A stretch of DNA of 43,724 bases from Flavobacteriaceae bacterium (GTDB lineage Bacteria; Bacteroidota; Bacteroidia; Flavobacteriales; Flavobacteriaceae). This document shows positions 24,736-32,937 of this stretch, piece after piece (position 1 is the first letter of the stretch; every line of letters begins with the position of its first letter). A model generated the notes under the pieces. The model was not told the DNA's origin and searched no databases. It saw only the letters and a program-made list of their open reading frames with translations. Position numbers and translations under genes: made by a program. The stretch spans positions 1 through 43,724 of the forward strand of contig JALRBW010000027.1 of assembly GCA_023257625.1 (NCBI GenBank). Reading direction: 5' to 3'.

Positions 24736-26789
24736 GGGCTACATTTTCTTTTATAATACTCAAATATTTCCCATTGTGATCGAATAGATGGTTTTGTATT
24801 TCGTATAAATTGATTGTGGTGTATTCCGTTAACATTTCTTGATTTTACATTATCATTCCATGCAATATCAAAAACCTCATGAATTTCATTCTTTAATAAA
24901 GGATCATAAATGGGCGCTGCAACCTCCACCCTATTTTCTATGTTTCTAGTCATAAAATCAGCAGAGGAAATATATACTTTTGGATTACCTCCATTTTCGA
25001 AACTATAAACTCGAGTATGTTCCAAGTACCGATCAATAATACTGCGCACTTCAATATTTTCGCTTTGTCCTTTAACCCCAGGAATTAAACAGCAGATCCC
25101 TCTTACTATCATTTCTATGGGCACTCCAGCACAACTCGCTTCATAAAGCTTATCAATCATCTGAAAATTAGTAATTGCATTTAATTTTAAACGAATTCGA
25201 CTTGGTAAACCAGCTTTTTTATTTTCAATTTCAGTATTGATTAACTTAAATAAATTGTTGTGTGTATAGTGAGGTGAAACTATTAAGTGTTTATATTTCT
25301 TTAATTTATAATGTACCTGTAAAAAATTGAATACTTTATTTACTTCTTTCAAAATTTTTGGATTAGAGGTTAATAAGGTATAATCTGTATATACTTTAGC
25401 TGTATCTTCATTAAAATTTCCTGTACTTATAAAACCGTATCTTTTTTTCTTCCCTCTATTAATTTTTTCAACTACACATATTTTAGAGTGAACTTTTAAT
25501 CCTGGAATTCCAAAAATTAATTCTACACCTGCGGCCTGCATTTTTTCAGCATAGATGATATTGTTGGTTTCGTCAAACCTTGCTTGTAATTCAATTTGAA
25601 CTAATACTTTCTTACCATTTTTGGCTGCGTTAATGAGTGAGCTAGCTACATTAGATAGTTGTGATAATCTGTAAATCGTAATTTTTATAGTGTTTACTCC
25701 CGGGTCTAAAGCTGCTTCTCGTAAAAACTTGATGATAAACGAAAAACTATGAAATGGGGTGTACATTAAATAGTCTCTTTCATCTAAAGCTTTAAAAATA
25801 CTACGTTCTAAAGATAAACCTGGTATAGATAAAGGTTCTATTTTAGTATATAAAAGGTCTTTTCGCTGTAAAGAAGGAAAATTCATGAAATCTCTACGAT
25901 GATGGTATCGCCCACCTGGAATTAGACTGTCTGTAGAGTCTAATTTGAAGATTTTCTTTACAAGTGCTAAGGTATCCTTAGCTATGGTTTTATCATAAAC
26001 TAAACGCACCGGTTCAGCCAATAGTCTATCACGTACACTTTCTACAATTTTATTAATGTAACTTTTAGATAAATCTCCTTCCATATCCAACTCGGCATCA
26101 CGTGTCACCTTGATCATATGAGATTCGATGTGATCATATTCAAAAAAGTTGAATATGAGATGAAAATGATAACGAATTATATCATCAAGAAACATAACAT
26201 ATTGCTTAGATCCATTTGGTGGAAGCTCAACAAATCGATCTAAAATTTTTGGTAATTCGATAAGAGCAAACTGATTTGGACTGTTTTTTTGGCTTTCAAA
26301 GGTCAGCTTAACAACCAGGAAGGCTTGATTATCGGTAAAGTCTTGTTTTTCATTTTCTGAAATGATTAAGGTCATGAGTGCTGGACTGACCTTTTGGATA
26401 AAATAATCTTTTAAAAAGACTTTATGCTCTTCTGAAACCTCATGTTCATCAACAAAGTGAATATTTTCCTTCTTTAATTCCTTTTCAATTTTCTCCAAAA
26501 TTTGTGCACTTTCTTTTTGCTGATCAATAACTTTTTTGGTTATCAACGTTAAAAGCTCTGTAGCATCTTGCCCCCCAAAAACCCGCTTACCTGATTTTTG
26601 AGATTGAACAATACGCTGAACGGTGGCATATCTTACTTGAAAAAATTCATCTAAATTATTCGAAAAAATACCTATGAATCGAAGACGTTCCAGCAGAGGA
26701 ACTTTTGGGTCTGCTGCTTCTTGTAATACACGTGCATTAAAATCTAGCCAACTTAATTCACGATTAATAAAACGTTCTTGTGTTCCCAT
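24732..26789 (-). CDS. ppk1: Polyphosphate kinase 1
   Basis: A 685-residue PPK1 that reversibly makes polyphosphate from ATP. N-terminal motif NRELSWLDFNARVL (9-22) and SNNLDEFFQVR belong to the N and head domains. The C1 domain holds the autophosphorylated histidine His434 in GLKVHSKICV, with the surrounding IELQARFDE and STGNFNEDTAKVYTD motifs. Length is standard. It follows the sixA-like gene after one base and overlaps ppx by four bases. Relevant to phosphate storage and stress survival. Confidence 0.96.
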   Translation of the reverse strand: MGTQERFINRELSWLDFNARVLQEAADPKVPLLERLRFIGIFSNNLDEFFQVRYATVQRIVQSQKSGKRVFGGQDATELLTLITKKVIDQQKESAQILEKIEKELKKENIHFVDEHEVSEEHKVFLKDYFIQKVSPALMTLIISENEKQDFTDNQAFLVVKLTFESQKNSPNQFALIELPKILDRFVELPPNGSKQYVMFLDDIIRYHFHLIFNFFEYDHIESHMIKVTRDAELDMEGDLSKSYINKIVESVRDRLLAEPVRLVYDKTIAKDTLALVKKIFKLDSTDSLIPGGRYHHRRDFMNFPSLQRKDLLYTKIEPLSIPGLSLERSIFKALDERDYLMYTPFHSFSFIIKFLREAALDPGVNTIKITIYRLSQLSNVASSLINAAKNGKKVLVQIELQARFDETNNIIYAEKMQAAGVELIFGIPGLKVHSKICVVEKINRGKKKRYGFISTGNFNEDTAKVYTDYTLLTSNPKILKEVNKVFNFLQVHYKLKKYKHLIVSPHYTHNNLFKLINTEIENKKAGLPSRIRLKLNAITNFQMIDKLYEASCAGVPIEMIVRGICCLIPGVKGQSENIEVRSIIDRYLEHTRVYSFENGGNPKVYISSADFMTRNIENRVEVAAPIYDPLLKNEIHEVFDIAWNDNVKSRNVNGIHHNQFIRNTKPSIRSQWEIFEYYKRKCSP

Positions 26790-26790
26790 T

Positions 26791-27276
26791 TTACTTTAAT
26801 ATATCTTTTGGAAAACCAAAAGTGGCTTTTCCATCTTTAATATTTTTCCAAAGGTTTTGTTCAAATTTTATTTTTACCCAAGCTGATGTAGGTAAATGTT
26901 CCATATAACTAGTAGTTAATGAACTTGCAGCATATGTAAAGGCAGGATTATGTCCAATTAAAACTATAAATTTTAAATTATCTGACAGGGAATTAATAAA
27001 ATCCAAAACTTCATTACTATCAAACGTATATAAGGTTTCTGTAACTTGTAATTTAGAGAATGGTATTTTTAATTTATGCATTAAAATACAAGCGGTATGA
27101 AAAGCCCTATTGGCAGGACTGGTAAAAAATAATTCTGCATTTTCAAATATTGAACTGCTCTGTTTCGCTATTTTTTTAATTCGATATATTCCGTTTTCAG
27201 ATAAGGGTCGGTTTCGATCAGCAACATTAAGTTCCCAAGATGATTTAGCATGACGTAAAAAAACAATAGTTTTCAT
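26791..27276 (-). CDS. SixA-like histidine phosphatase
   Basis: A 161-residue histidine-phosphatase (branch 2-like, SixA group) protein. The phosphoacceptor histidine is in FLRHAKSSW (His9), and a second motif VLIGHNPAF supplies the other catalytic histidine. SixA of E. coli dephosphorylates phosphohistidine in ArcB or the nitrogen phosphotransferase system; the substrate here is not predictable. Adjacent to ppk1 with one base between, which could hint at a role with phosphate metabolism, though this is only positional. Confidence 0.88.
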   Translation of the reverse strand: MKTIVFLRHAKSSWELNVADRNRPLSENGIYRIKKIAKQSSSIFENAELFFTSPANRAFHTACILMHKLKIPFSKLQVTETLYTFDSNEVLDFINSLSDNLKFIVLIGHNPAFTYAASSLTTSYMEHLPTSAWVKIKFEQNLWKNIKDGKATFGFPKDILK

Positions 27277-27277
27277 G

Positions 27278-27925
27278 TTAAGGAGCTAATCGTTCTATAT
27301 TCCAAAATCCACTAATCCACTGACATCTTACCCTGTCATGTAATCGATTAGGTCTACCTTGCCAAAATTCAATTGAAGAGGCTACCACTTCATACCCCCC
27401 CCAAAATTCTGGCCTTTGTATAGTTTTAGTTTTATATTCTAACTCTAAGGATTCTAACTTTGTTTCTAAAATAGAACGATCACTTATAACGGTACTTTGA
27501 TCTGAAACAATAGCACCCAATTGACTCCCTTTAGGACGAGAAGAAAAATAAGTGTCTGATTGTTCAGAAGGTATTTTAGAAGCTTCGCCTTTAATATGCA
27601 CTTGACGTTCTAGTGCAGGCCAGAAAAAACTAAGTCCAACCTTATTATGATGTGCAATTGCTTGTCCTTTATCACTTTTATAATTAGTGTAAAAAATAAA
27701 GCCTCTTTCAGTAACTGCTTTTAATAAAACTACTCTACCTCTAGGATAATTGTCTAATCCTAAAGTGGTTAATGTCATTGCGTTGGCCTCATCAATTTCT
27801 GGGTGCTCAATCGCTTCTTCTAACCATTTTGTATAAAATAAAAGTGGTTCATTTTGAATTTCACTAGGCTCTAAGTTCCCCTTTTGATAAGTTTTTCGCA
27901 AATGTCCTAAATCTTCCGTACTCAT
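27278..27925 (-). CDS. pdxH: Pyridoxamine 5'-phosphate oxidase
   Basis: A 215-residue FMN enzyme oxidising pyridoxine/pyridoxamine phosphate to PLP. Recognisable blocks are EAIEHPEIDEANAMTLTT, GRVVLLKAV, FYTNYKSDKG, LSFFWPALERQVHIKGEA, SRPKGSQLGAIVS and the C-terminal end FWQGRPNRLHDRVRC with IERLAP. I set the start at ATG 27925 (MSTEDLGHLRKTY), where homologues begin; a longer in-frame reading reaches back into the rnz end. One base separates it from the sixA-like gene. Confidence 0.95.
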   Translation of the reverse strand: MSTEDLGHLRKTYQKGNLEPSEIQNEPLLFYTKWLEEAIEHPEIDEANAMTLTTLGLDNYPRGRVVLLKAVTERGFIFYTNYKSDKGQAIAHHNKVGLSFFWPALERQVHIKGEASKIPSEQSDTYFSSRPKGSQLGAIVSDQSTVISDRSILETKLESLELEYKTKTIQRPEFWGGYEVVASSIEFWQGRPNRLHDRVRCQWISGFWNIERLAP

Positions 27926-27953
27926 AATATATGCAAGGTACAATCCATTTTGT

Positions 27954-28862
27954 TTATATAGAAAAAGTTTTGAAATCTTCAGCCAATTCAACTGCCTTAA
28001 AAATTGGAGCTGCTTCTTGTATAAACTCTTCTTTTGAAGGATATCGACTTGAAAAATGGCCCAAAACCAATTGTTTTACTTCAGCATTTTTAGCAATTTC
28101 GGCTGCTTGTTGCGCTGTGCTGTGCTTCGTGTTTTTTGCCAGCCCTTCATGCTGATGTAAAAAAGTTGCTTCATGATACAATAAATCAGCGCCTTTTATT
28201 TTATTTATGATTGATTCTGAATATGCAGTATCACTACAATAGGCATAACGTTTTGCAGACTCAGGAGGAAATGTTAGCTTTTTATTTTCAATAAATTCTC
28301 CATTTTCAAGGGTAATTGATTTACCTTGTTGAAGTTGATTAAAATGATAGGGTTTGATATCGTATTTTGAACATGCCTCTGTATTGATTTTACGATGACT
28401 ATTTTTGTAAGTAAATAAAAAACCGTTGGTATATACCCGATGGTCTAAAGGAATAGTTTCAACTTGAATATCATCTTCATTAAAAATACATTCGCTATGA
28501 GTACTAATCAATTCATGAAAATACAAGGGATAATCCGTCCATGACTTTGCAAGTTTTAATTGTAATTGAATAATCTCTTGAATACCTTTTGGACCATAGA
28601 TATGAAGAGGTGCTATTCTGCCCAATAAACGAAATGTACTAATTAATCCAATTAAACCATAAAAATGATCACCGTGTAGATGAGAAATAAAAATATGTTG
28701 AATTCTAGCAAATTTTATTTTAGCCTTTCGTAGCTGAATTTGTGTTCCTTCACCACAATCAATTAAAAAAAGATTGCCTTTAATTTCTAATAGTTGTGAA
28801 GTTGTATGTTTATTCTCTCTAGGAGTAGCAGAATGACAGCCTAAAATAGTGAGTTTCATCAT
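27954..28862 (-). CDS. rnz: Ribonuclease Z
   Basis: A 302-residue metallo-beta-lactamase-fold endonuclease that trims tRNA 3' trailers. The zinc-binding motif is HISHLHGDHFYGL (HxHxDH), with further histidine/aspartate ligands in YCSDTAYSE and LGHFSSRY. The exosite insertion between strands is present at normal length. Two adjacent ATG codons open the gene. This function fits the local tRNAs, since neither the tRNA-Ser nor the tmRNA gene of the window encodes CCA. It sits one base after the 107-aa gene. Confidence 0.95.
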   Translation of the reverse strand: MMKLTILGCHSATPRENKHTTSQLLEIKGNLFLIDCGEGTQIQLRKAKIKFARIQHIFISHLHGDHFYGLIGLISTFRLLGRIAPLHIYGPKGIQEIIQLQLKLAKSWTDYPLYFHELISTHSECIFNEDDIQVETIPLDHRVYTNGFLFTYKNSHRKINTEACSKYDIKPYHFNQLQQGKSITLENGEFIENKKLTFPPESAKRYAYCSDTAYSESIINKIKGADLLYHEATFLHQHEGLAKNTKHSTAQQAAEIAKNAEVKQLVLGHFSSRYPSKEEFIQEAAPIFKAVELAEDFKTFSI

Positions 28863-28863
28863 A

Positions 28864-29187
28864 CTACTGGTCTAGATCTCGCTGTATTTGCTCAAAAGAT
28901 ATATAATCTAAAGCTTCTACTATAGTTGGCACAATAATTATCTCAGACGATAAGTTGTGTTTTGAGGTTATAGGTTTAATTAAAATTGTACAACGGTTAT
29001 GGTTTTCTAGTAAGTTAATAATCGCTTCAATTTCATCTTTAGTTAGTTTATTATGAGGATCTTCAATTAGTAGATCCGGAAAATTAGCTTTTTCTAATTG
29101 AATTGTTAATTGGTCTAAAAACTCAATATTTGAATTAATAATTAAATGTGCCGTACCATTATCAATTAATTTGAATATCAAACTCAT
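28864..29187 (-). CDS. Small conserved protein upstream of rnz (STAS-like?)
   Basis: A 107-residue acidic soluble protein without signal or membrane segment. Its alternating strand/helix pattern (LIINSNIEF, IEAIINLLENHN, CTILIKPI, EIIIVPTIVEALDYISFEQIQRD) resembles a STAS-like fold. From memory, short proteins with a similar C-terminal IVPTxxEAxDxIxxExIxRD pattern sit beside rnz in other Flavobacteriia. It overlaps pyrB by four bases and is one base from rnz. No catalytic motif is visible; a regulatory or protein-binding role is only a guess. Confidence 0.6.
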   Translation of the reverse strand: MSLIFKLIDNGTAHLIINSNIEFLDQLTIQLEKANFPDLLIEDPHNKLTKDEIEAIINLLENHNRCTILIKPITSKHNLSSEIIIVPTIVEALDYISFEQIQRDLDQ

Positions 29188-30122
29188 GTTGTAGGAATAA
29201 TTAATTTTGAAGCTAATAAATAAATTACTGCCATTCGGATTGCTACTCCATTTTCCACTTGATCTAAAATAATTGAATGAGGTGAGTCGGCAACTGCACT
29301 GGTAATTTCCACCCCACGATTGATAGGTCCAGGATGAAGAATTAAAATTTCTTTACGAAGTTGTTTTAAACGTTCGAGTGTTAAACCATAATATTGACTG
29401 TACTCGCGTATAGAAGGAAAATAATTAAGTTCCATGCGTTCATTTTGAACGCGAAGCATATTGGCAGCATCACACCAATTTAATGTGGACATCAAATCGG
29501 TAGAAACCATAACACCAAGTGATTCTATATGCTTAGGAAGCAAGGATTTTGGTGCACACAAACGAACTTCTGCGCCAAGCATTTTTAGCGCATAGATGTT
29601 TGATAAAGCAACCCTTGAATGAAGTATATCTCCAATAATTGCAATACGTTTACCTTCTAGTTCACCTAATTTTTCCTTAAGTGAAAAAGCATCTAATAAA
29701 GCCTGGGTAGGATGTTCATGAGTACCATCTCCTGCATTAATAATACAAGCATTAACCTGCTGAGATAAAAAGTGAGCTGCTCCAGGGTAAGGATGTCGCA
29801 TTACAATCATATCCACTTTCATGGCTAAAATATTATTAACCGTATCAACAAGTGTTTCTCCTTTTTGAACTGAAGATTGTCCTGCTGAAAAATTAATTAC
29901 GTCGGCACTTAGTCGTTTTTGAGCAAGTTCAAAGGAAAGTTTTGTACGTGTACTGTTTTCAAAAAAAAGGTTTGCAATTGTAATGTCACGTAAACTTGGA
30001 ACTTTTTTAATCGGCCGATTAATTACTTCTTTAAATTGTGTGGCTGTTTCAAAAATTAAATGAATATCCTCAGCAGTTAGGTATTTGATGCCAAGAAGGT
30101 GATCAACACTGAGTGTTTTCAT
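29184..30122 (-). CDS. pyrB: Aspartate carbamoyltransferase, catalytic chain
   Basis: A 312-residue enzyme forming N-carbamoyl-aspartate, the committed step of pyrimidine synthesis. The carbamoyl-phosphate site is NSTRTKLSFE, followed by HPTQALLDAF, the active-site MRHPYPG, and ILHPGPINRG near the C-terminus. No pyrI regulatory-chain gene is adjacent, so control probably comes from PyrR, encoded just upstream with a four-base overlap. Confidence 0.96.
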   Translation of the reverse strand: MKTLSVDHLLGIKYLTAEDIHLIFETATQFKEVINRPIKKVPSLRDITIANLFFENSTRTKLSFELAQKRLSADVINFSAGQSSVQKGETLVDTVNNILAMKVDMIVMRHPYPGAAHFLSQQVNACIINAGDGTHEHPTQALLDAFSLKEKLGELEGKRIAIIGDILHSRVALSNIYALKMLGAEVRLCAPKSLLPKHIESLGVMVSTDLMSTLNWCDAANMLRVQNERMELNYFPSIREYSQYYGLTLERLKQLRKEILILHPGPINRGVEITSAVADSPHSIILDQVENGVAIRMAVIYLLASKLIIPTT

Positions 30123-30661
30123 GCATTTTGTTTTTCTAGATAAACAATATTATTACGTGGATTATCATCCCATACCACACGTACTTTATCCCCCTGAAGC
30201 GCATCAATTTGGACCCCGAGGTAATCAGGTTGTATGGGTAAATGGCGGCTAAATCTTCTGTCAATAAGTACCAAAAGTTCAATTGATTTTGGTCTTCCAT
30301 AAGTATCTATTGCTGTTAACGCAGATCGAATGCTTCTCCCTGTAAAAAGAACATCGTCAATAAGTATAACATCCCTTCCTTCTACAGCAACATTCATTTC
30401 TGTTGAACGAGCATTTAAAGGCTCTTCTTTTCTTCTAAAATCGTCACGAAAAAAAGTGGTGTCAAGCTTTCCAGTTTTAACATTAGTTACTTTCATGCTG
30501 ACTAACATCGACTTAAGACGTTCAAGAAAAAGGGTACCACGGGGTTGTAAACCCACTAATACTGTATTTGAAAAATCTCCATGTCGTTCTATCAATTGAC
30601 AACTAAGTCGATGGAGTATTATCTCAATTTTTTTGTCGTCAAGAAGAACTTTAGGATTCAT
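30119..30661 (-). CDS. pyrR: PyrR: pyr operon regulator / uracil phosphoribosyltransferase
   Basis: A 180-residue phosphoribosyltransferase-fold protein. The PRPP-binding signature is VILIDDVLFTGRSIRSAL, and the N-terminal LVGLQPRGTLFLERL and TTFFRDDFRRKE segments fit PyrR. In Bacillus it binds pyr mRNA and attenuates transcription when UMP is abundant. Only about 45 bases separate the gene from the rpsA terminator, so no classic anti-antiterminator leader can be seen; regulation may occur differently here. It is the first gene of an eight-gene operon. Confidence 0.93.
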   Translation of the reverse strand: MNPKVLLDDKKIEIILHRLSCQLIERHGDFSNTVLVGLQPRGTLFLERLKSMLVSMKVTNVKTGKLDTTFFRDDFRRKEEPLNARSTEMNVAVEGRDVILIDDVLFTGRSIRSALTAIDTYGRPKSIELLVLIDRRFSRHLPIQPDYLGVQIDALQGDKVRVVWDDNPRNNIVYLEKQNA

Positions 30662-30676
30662 GCAAAAACTGTTTTA

Positions 30677-30684
30677 CAAAAATA
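30677..30684 (-). promoter_or_regulatory. Putative -7 element TATTTTTG of the pyrR operon
   Basis: On the minus strand TATTTTTG (30684-30677) lies 15 bases before the pyrR ATG and just after the rpsA terminator. No good -33 TTG was found; the expected position falls in the terminator T-run. Confidence 0.45.
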
Positions 30685-30700
30685 TAGGTTTCTTGAGTAT

Positions 30701-30727
30701 AAAAAAAACCCTCTTATGGAGGGTTTT
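30701..30727 (-). terminator. Intrinsic terminator of rpsA
   Basis: On the minus strand AAAACCCTC (30727-30719) pairs with GAGGGTTTT (30713-30705) around a five-base loop, and the T-run continues to 30701. It lies 28 bases after the rpsA stop and separates rpsA from the pyr operon. Confidence 0.88.
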
Positions 30728-30754
30728 AATTTATACTTCAAAAGATGATGAGTC

Positions 30755-32782
30755 TTACTCTTCATTTTCCATTTGCTCTTTTAAATTAGCTAAAGCATCG
30801 AGGTCACCTAGGGTTGCCTTTTCAGAATTAGATGCAGCTATTTTTTTAGCGGCATTTTTAACTATTTTTGCTTCTTGATCTTTAAAAATAGCTGTATGAG
30901 AAGCAACAACACGTTTAAATTCTTTGTTAAATTCAATGATTTTAAATGTTGCTTCCTCACCTTTAACAAGTTTAGAACCGTCCTCTTTTTCTAGATGTCT
31001 TGCTGGAACAAAAGCAACTATATCCTCATTGAAATGAAGAGTAGCCCCTTTTTCTACAATCTCAGAAATGGTAGTGGTGTGAGAAGAATCTACTGCAAAT
31101 TCTTTTTCATACTTATCCCAAGGATTGTCTTTGGTTTGTTTATGACCTAAGCTTAATTTACGTCCATCAACATCCAATTCCATTACAACTACTTCAATTT
31201 TATCACCTAAAGTGAGAACTTCTGAAGGGTGTTTCACTTTTTTAGTCCATGATAAATCTGATATATATACTAAGCCATCGATACCCTCTTCAAGCTCAAT
31301 AAAAACTCCAAAATTGGTGAAGTTGCGTACAATCCCCTTGTGAATAGATCCCACAGGATATTTTGCTGTAATGTCAGTCCATGGATCTGGAGTTATCTGT
31401 TTAATACCTAACGACATTTTTCGTGATTCACGGTCTAGGGATAAAACTATAGCCTCAACTTCATCACCCACGTTAACAAAATCTTGAGCCGAACGCAAAT
31501 GGGTTGACCATGACATTTCGGAAACGTGAACAAGTCCTTCAACACCCTCTTCAATCTCTATAAAAGCTCCATAGTCTGCAATAACTACAACTTTTCCTTT
31601 TACTTTATCTCCTTCTTTTAGATCATCTGCTAAATTATCCCAAGGGTGACCGCTAAGTTGTTTTAAACCTAATTGTATTCGAGATTTATTATCATCAAAA
31701 TCTAAAATTACAACGTTAAGTTTTTGATCTAATTCTAAAATTTCAGTTGGATGATTAATTCGACTCCATGATAAATCTGTAATATGAATCAATCCGTCTA
31801 CACCTCCTAAATCAATAAAGACACCATAAGAAGTAATGTTCTTAACTGTTCCTTCTAATACTTGTCCTTTTTCTAGTTGACCTATAATTTCTTTCTTTTG
31901 TTCTTCTATATCTGCTTCGATTAAGGCTTTATGAGAAACTACCACGTTTTTAAATTCATGATTGATTTTTACTACCTTAAATTCCATAGTTTTATTTACA
32001 TACTGATCATAATCGCGTATGGGTTTCACATCAATTTGTGAACCTGGTAAGAATGCCTCAATTCCAAATACGTCAACAATCATACCCCCTTTTGTTCTGC
32101 ATTTAACAAATCCGTTTACGATCTCTGAATTATCATGTGCATTGTTTACACGATCCCAAGCTTTTATTACTCTAGCCTTACGATGGGATAATACTAATTG
32201 ACCTGTTCGGTCTTCTCGGGTATCAACTACAACTTCTACACTATCTCCGATTTTAAGATCAGGATTGTATCGAAATTCGTTTAGTGAAATTACTCCTTCA
32301 CTTTTTGCATTGATATCGATTATTGCCTCTCTGTCCGTCATGTAGACTACTTTACCTACAACAACATCTTCATCAGCTGTGTCAACAAAATTCTCTTCTA
32401 CTAATTTTTCGAATTTCTTGAGCTCTTCTCCTTCAATTACATCAATTCCTTCTTCGTAATTTTCCCAATTAAAATTAGCAAGAAAATCATCATTTGAGCT
32501 TTCTTTTGCTTTTTCAGCTACAACAGCAACATTTCCTTTTGTTTCTAAAACGGGAACTGATACTACTTGTACTTCAGGTGTTACAGCCACTTCTTCTAGA
32601 GCTTCTTTTTTAGTAGTTTTAGCTTTTGTTGTTGCTTTAGCTACTGATTTAGCAGGTGCTTTTTTTTCAGCTGTTTTAGTGGTTGTTTTTTTAGTGGCGG
32701 TTTTTGAAGTTGTCTTTTTTGCCGCTGTTTTTTTAGGTGCTTCTTTTTCTTGAGCAGCCTTTTCGGTTGGTTTTTTAGCCAT
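30755..32782 (-). CDS. rpsA: 30S ribosomal protein S1 with basic N-terminal tail
   Basis: A 675-residue S1 with about six OB-fold S1 motifs. The body begins at DDFLANFNWENYEEGID (about residue 98), and repeats such as VFIDLGGVDGLIHITDLSW, AFIEIEEGVEGLVHVSEMSW and VFIELEEGIDGLVYISDLSW follow. S1 helps mRNA bind the 30S subunit, important in a lineage that does not use Shine-Dalgarno pairing. The unusual part is residues 1-60: a lysine/alanine/threonine-rich stretch (KKTAAKK, TATKKTTTKTA, KSVAKATTKAK) like histone H1-type tails, followed by a valine/glutamate-rich linker. It has its own strong promoter and structured leader, and its own terminator. Confidence 0.96.
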   Translation of the reverse strand: MAKKPTEKAAQEKEAPKKTAAKKTTSKTATKKTTTKTAEKKAPAKSVAKATTKAKTTKKEALEEVAVTPEVQVVSVPVLETKGNVAVVAEKAKESSNDDFLANFNWENYEEGIDVIEGEELKKFEKLVEENFVDTADEDVVVGKVVYMTDREAIIDINAKSEGVISLNEFRYNPDLKIGDSVEVVVDTREDRTGQLVLSHRKARVIKAWDRVNNAHDNSEIVNGFVKCRTKGGMIVDVFGIEAFLPGSQIDVKPIRDYDQYVNKTMEFKVVKINHEFKNVVVSHKALIEADIEEQKKEIIGQLEKGQVLEGTVKNITSYGVFIDLGGVDGLIHITDLSWSRINHPTEILELDQKLNVVILDFDDNKSRIQLGLKQLSGHPWDNLADDLKEGDKVKGKVVVIADYGAFIEIEEGVEGLVHVSEMSWSTHLRSAQDFVNVGDEVEAIVLSLDRESRKMSLGIKQITPDPWTDITAKYPVGSIHKGIVRNFTNFGVFIELEEGIDGLVYISDLSWTKKVKHPSEVLTLGDKIEVVVMELDVDGRKLSLGHKQTKDNPWDKYEKEFAVDSSHTTTISEIVEKGATLHFNEDIVAFVPARHLEKEDGSKLVKGEEATFKIIEFNKEFKRVVASHTAIFKDQEAKIVKNAAKKIAASNSEKATLGDLDALANLKEQMENEE

Positions 32783-32789
32783 TTCCGAG

Positions 32790-32817
32790 GGTTTTGTATT
32801 CTGTCTCCGGGAAAACC
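32790..32817 (-). promoter_or_regulatory. rpsA leader hairpin next to the start codon
   Basis: On the minus strand AAGGTTTTCC... contains GGTTTT (32817-32812) that can pair with AAAACC (32795-32790), looping out CCCGGAGACAGAATAC. The stem ends about seven bases before the rpsA ATG, where it could block ribosome entry and serve autoregulation by S1. Pairing is short, so this is tentative. Confidence 0.35.
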
Positions 32818-32865
32818 TTAATTGCGAAAGCAGAAGTTGTTTGAAATAAATTAAATGTGCTTTTT

Positions 32866-32889
32866 GGCTTTCCTAACAATTAAAAAGCC
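32866..32889 (-). promoter_or_regulatory. rpsA leader hairpin at the transcript 5' end
   Basis: GGCTTT (32889-32884 on the minus strand) pairs with AAAGCC (32871-32866) around a 12-base AT-rich loop. With the predicted start site near 32886 it would sit at or just at the 5' end of the rpsA transcript. Confidence 0.3.
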
Positions 32890-32891
32890 TG

Positions 32892-32922
32892 CAAATATAG
32901 AGTTAAATGCTTGATTAACAAA
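32892..32922 (-). promoter_or_regulatory. rpsA promoter, TTTG-N19-TATATTTG
   Basis: On the minus strand TTTG (32922-32919), exactly 19 bases, then TATATTTG (32899-32892). This is a perfect match to the Bacteroidota sigma-ABfr consensus TTTG-N19-TAnnTTTG and is the best promoter in the window. It implies a leader of about 100 bases. Confidence 0.88.
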
Positions 32923-32937
32923 TTCTAAATGAAATTT

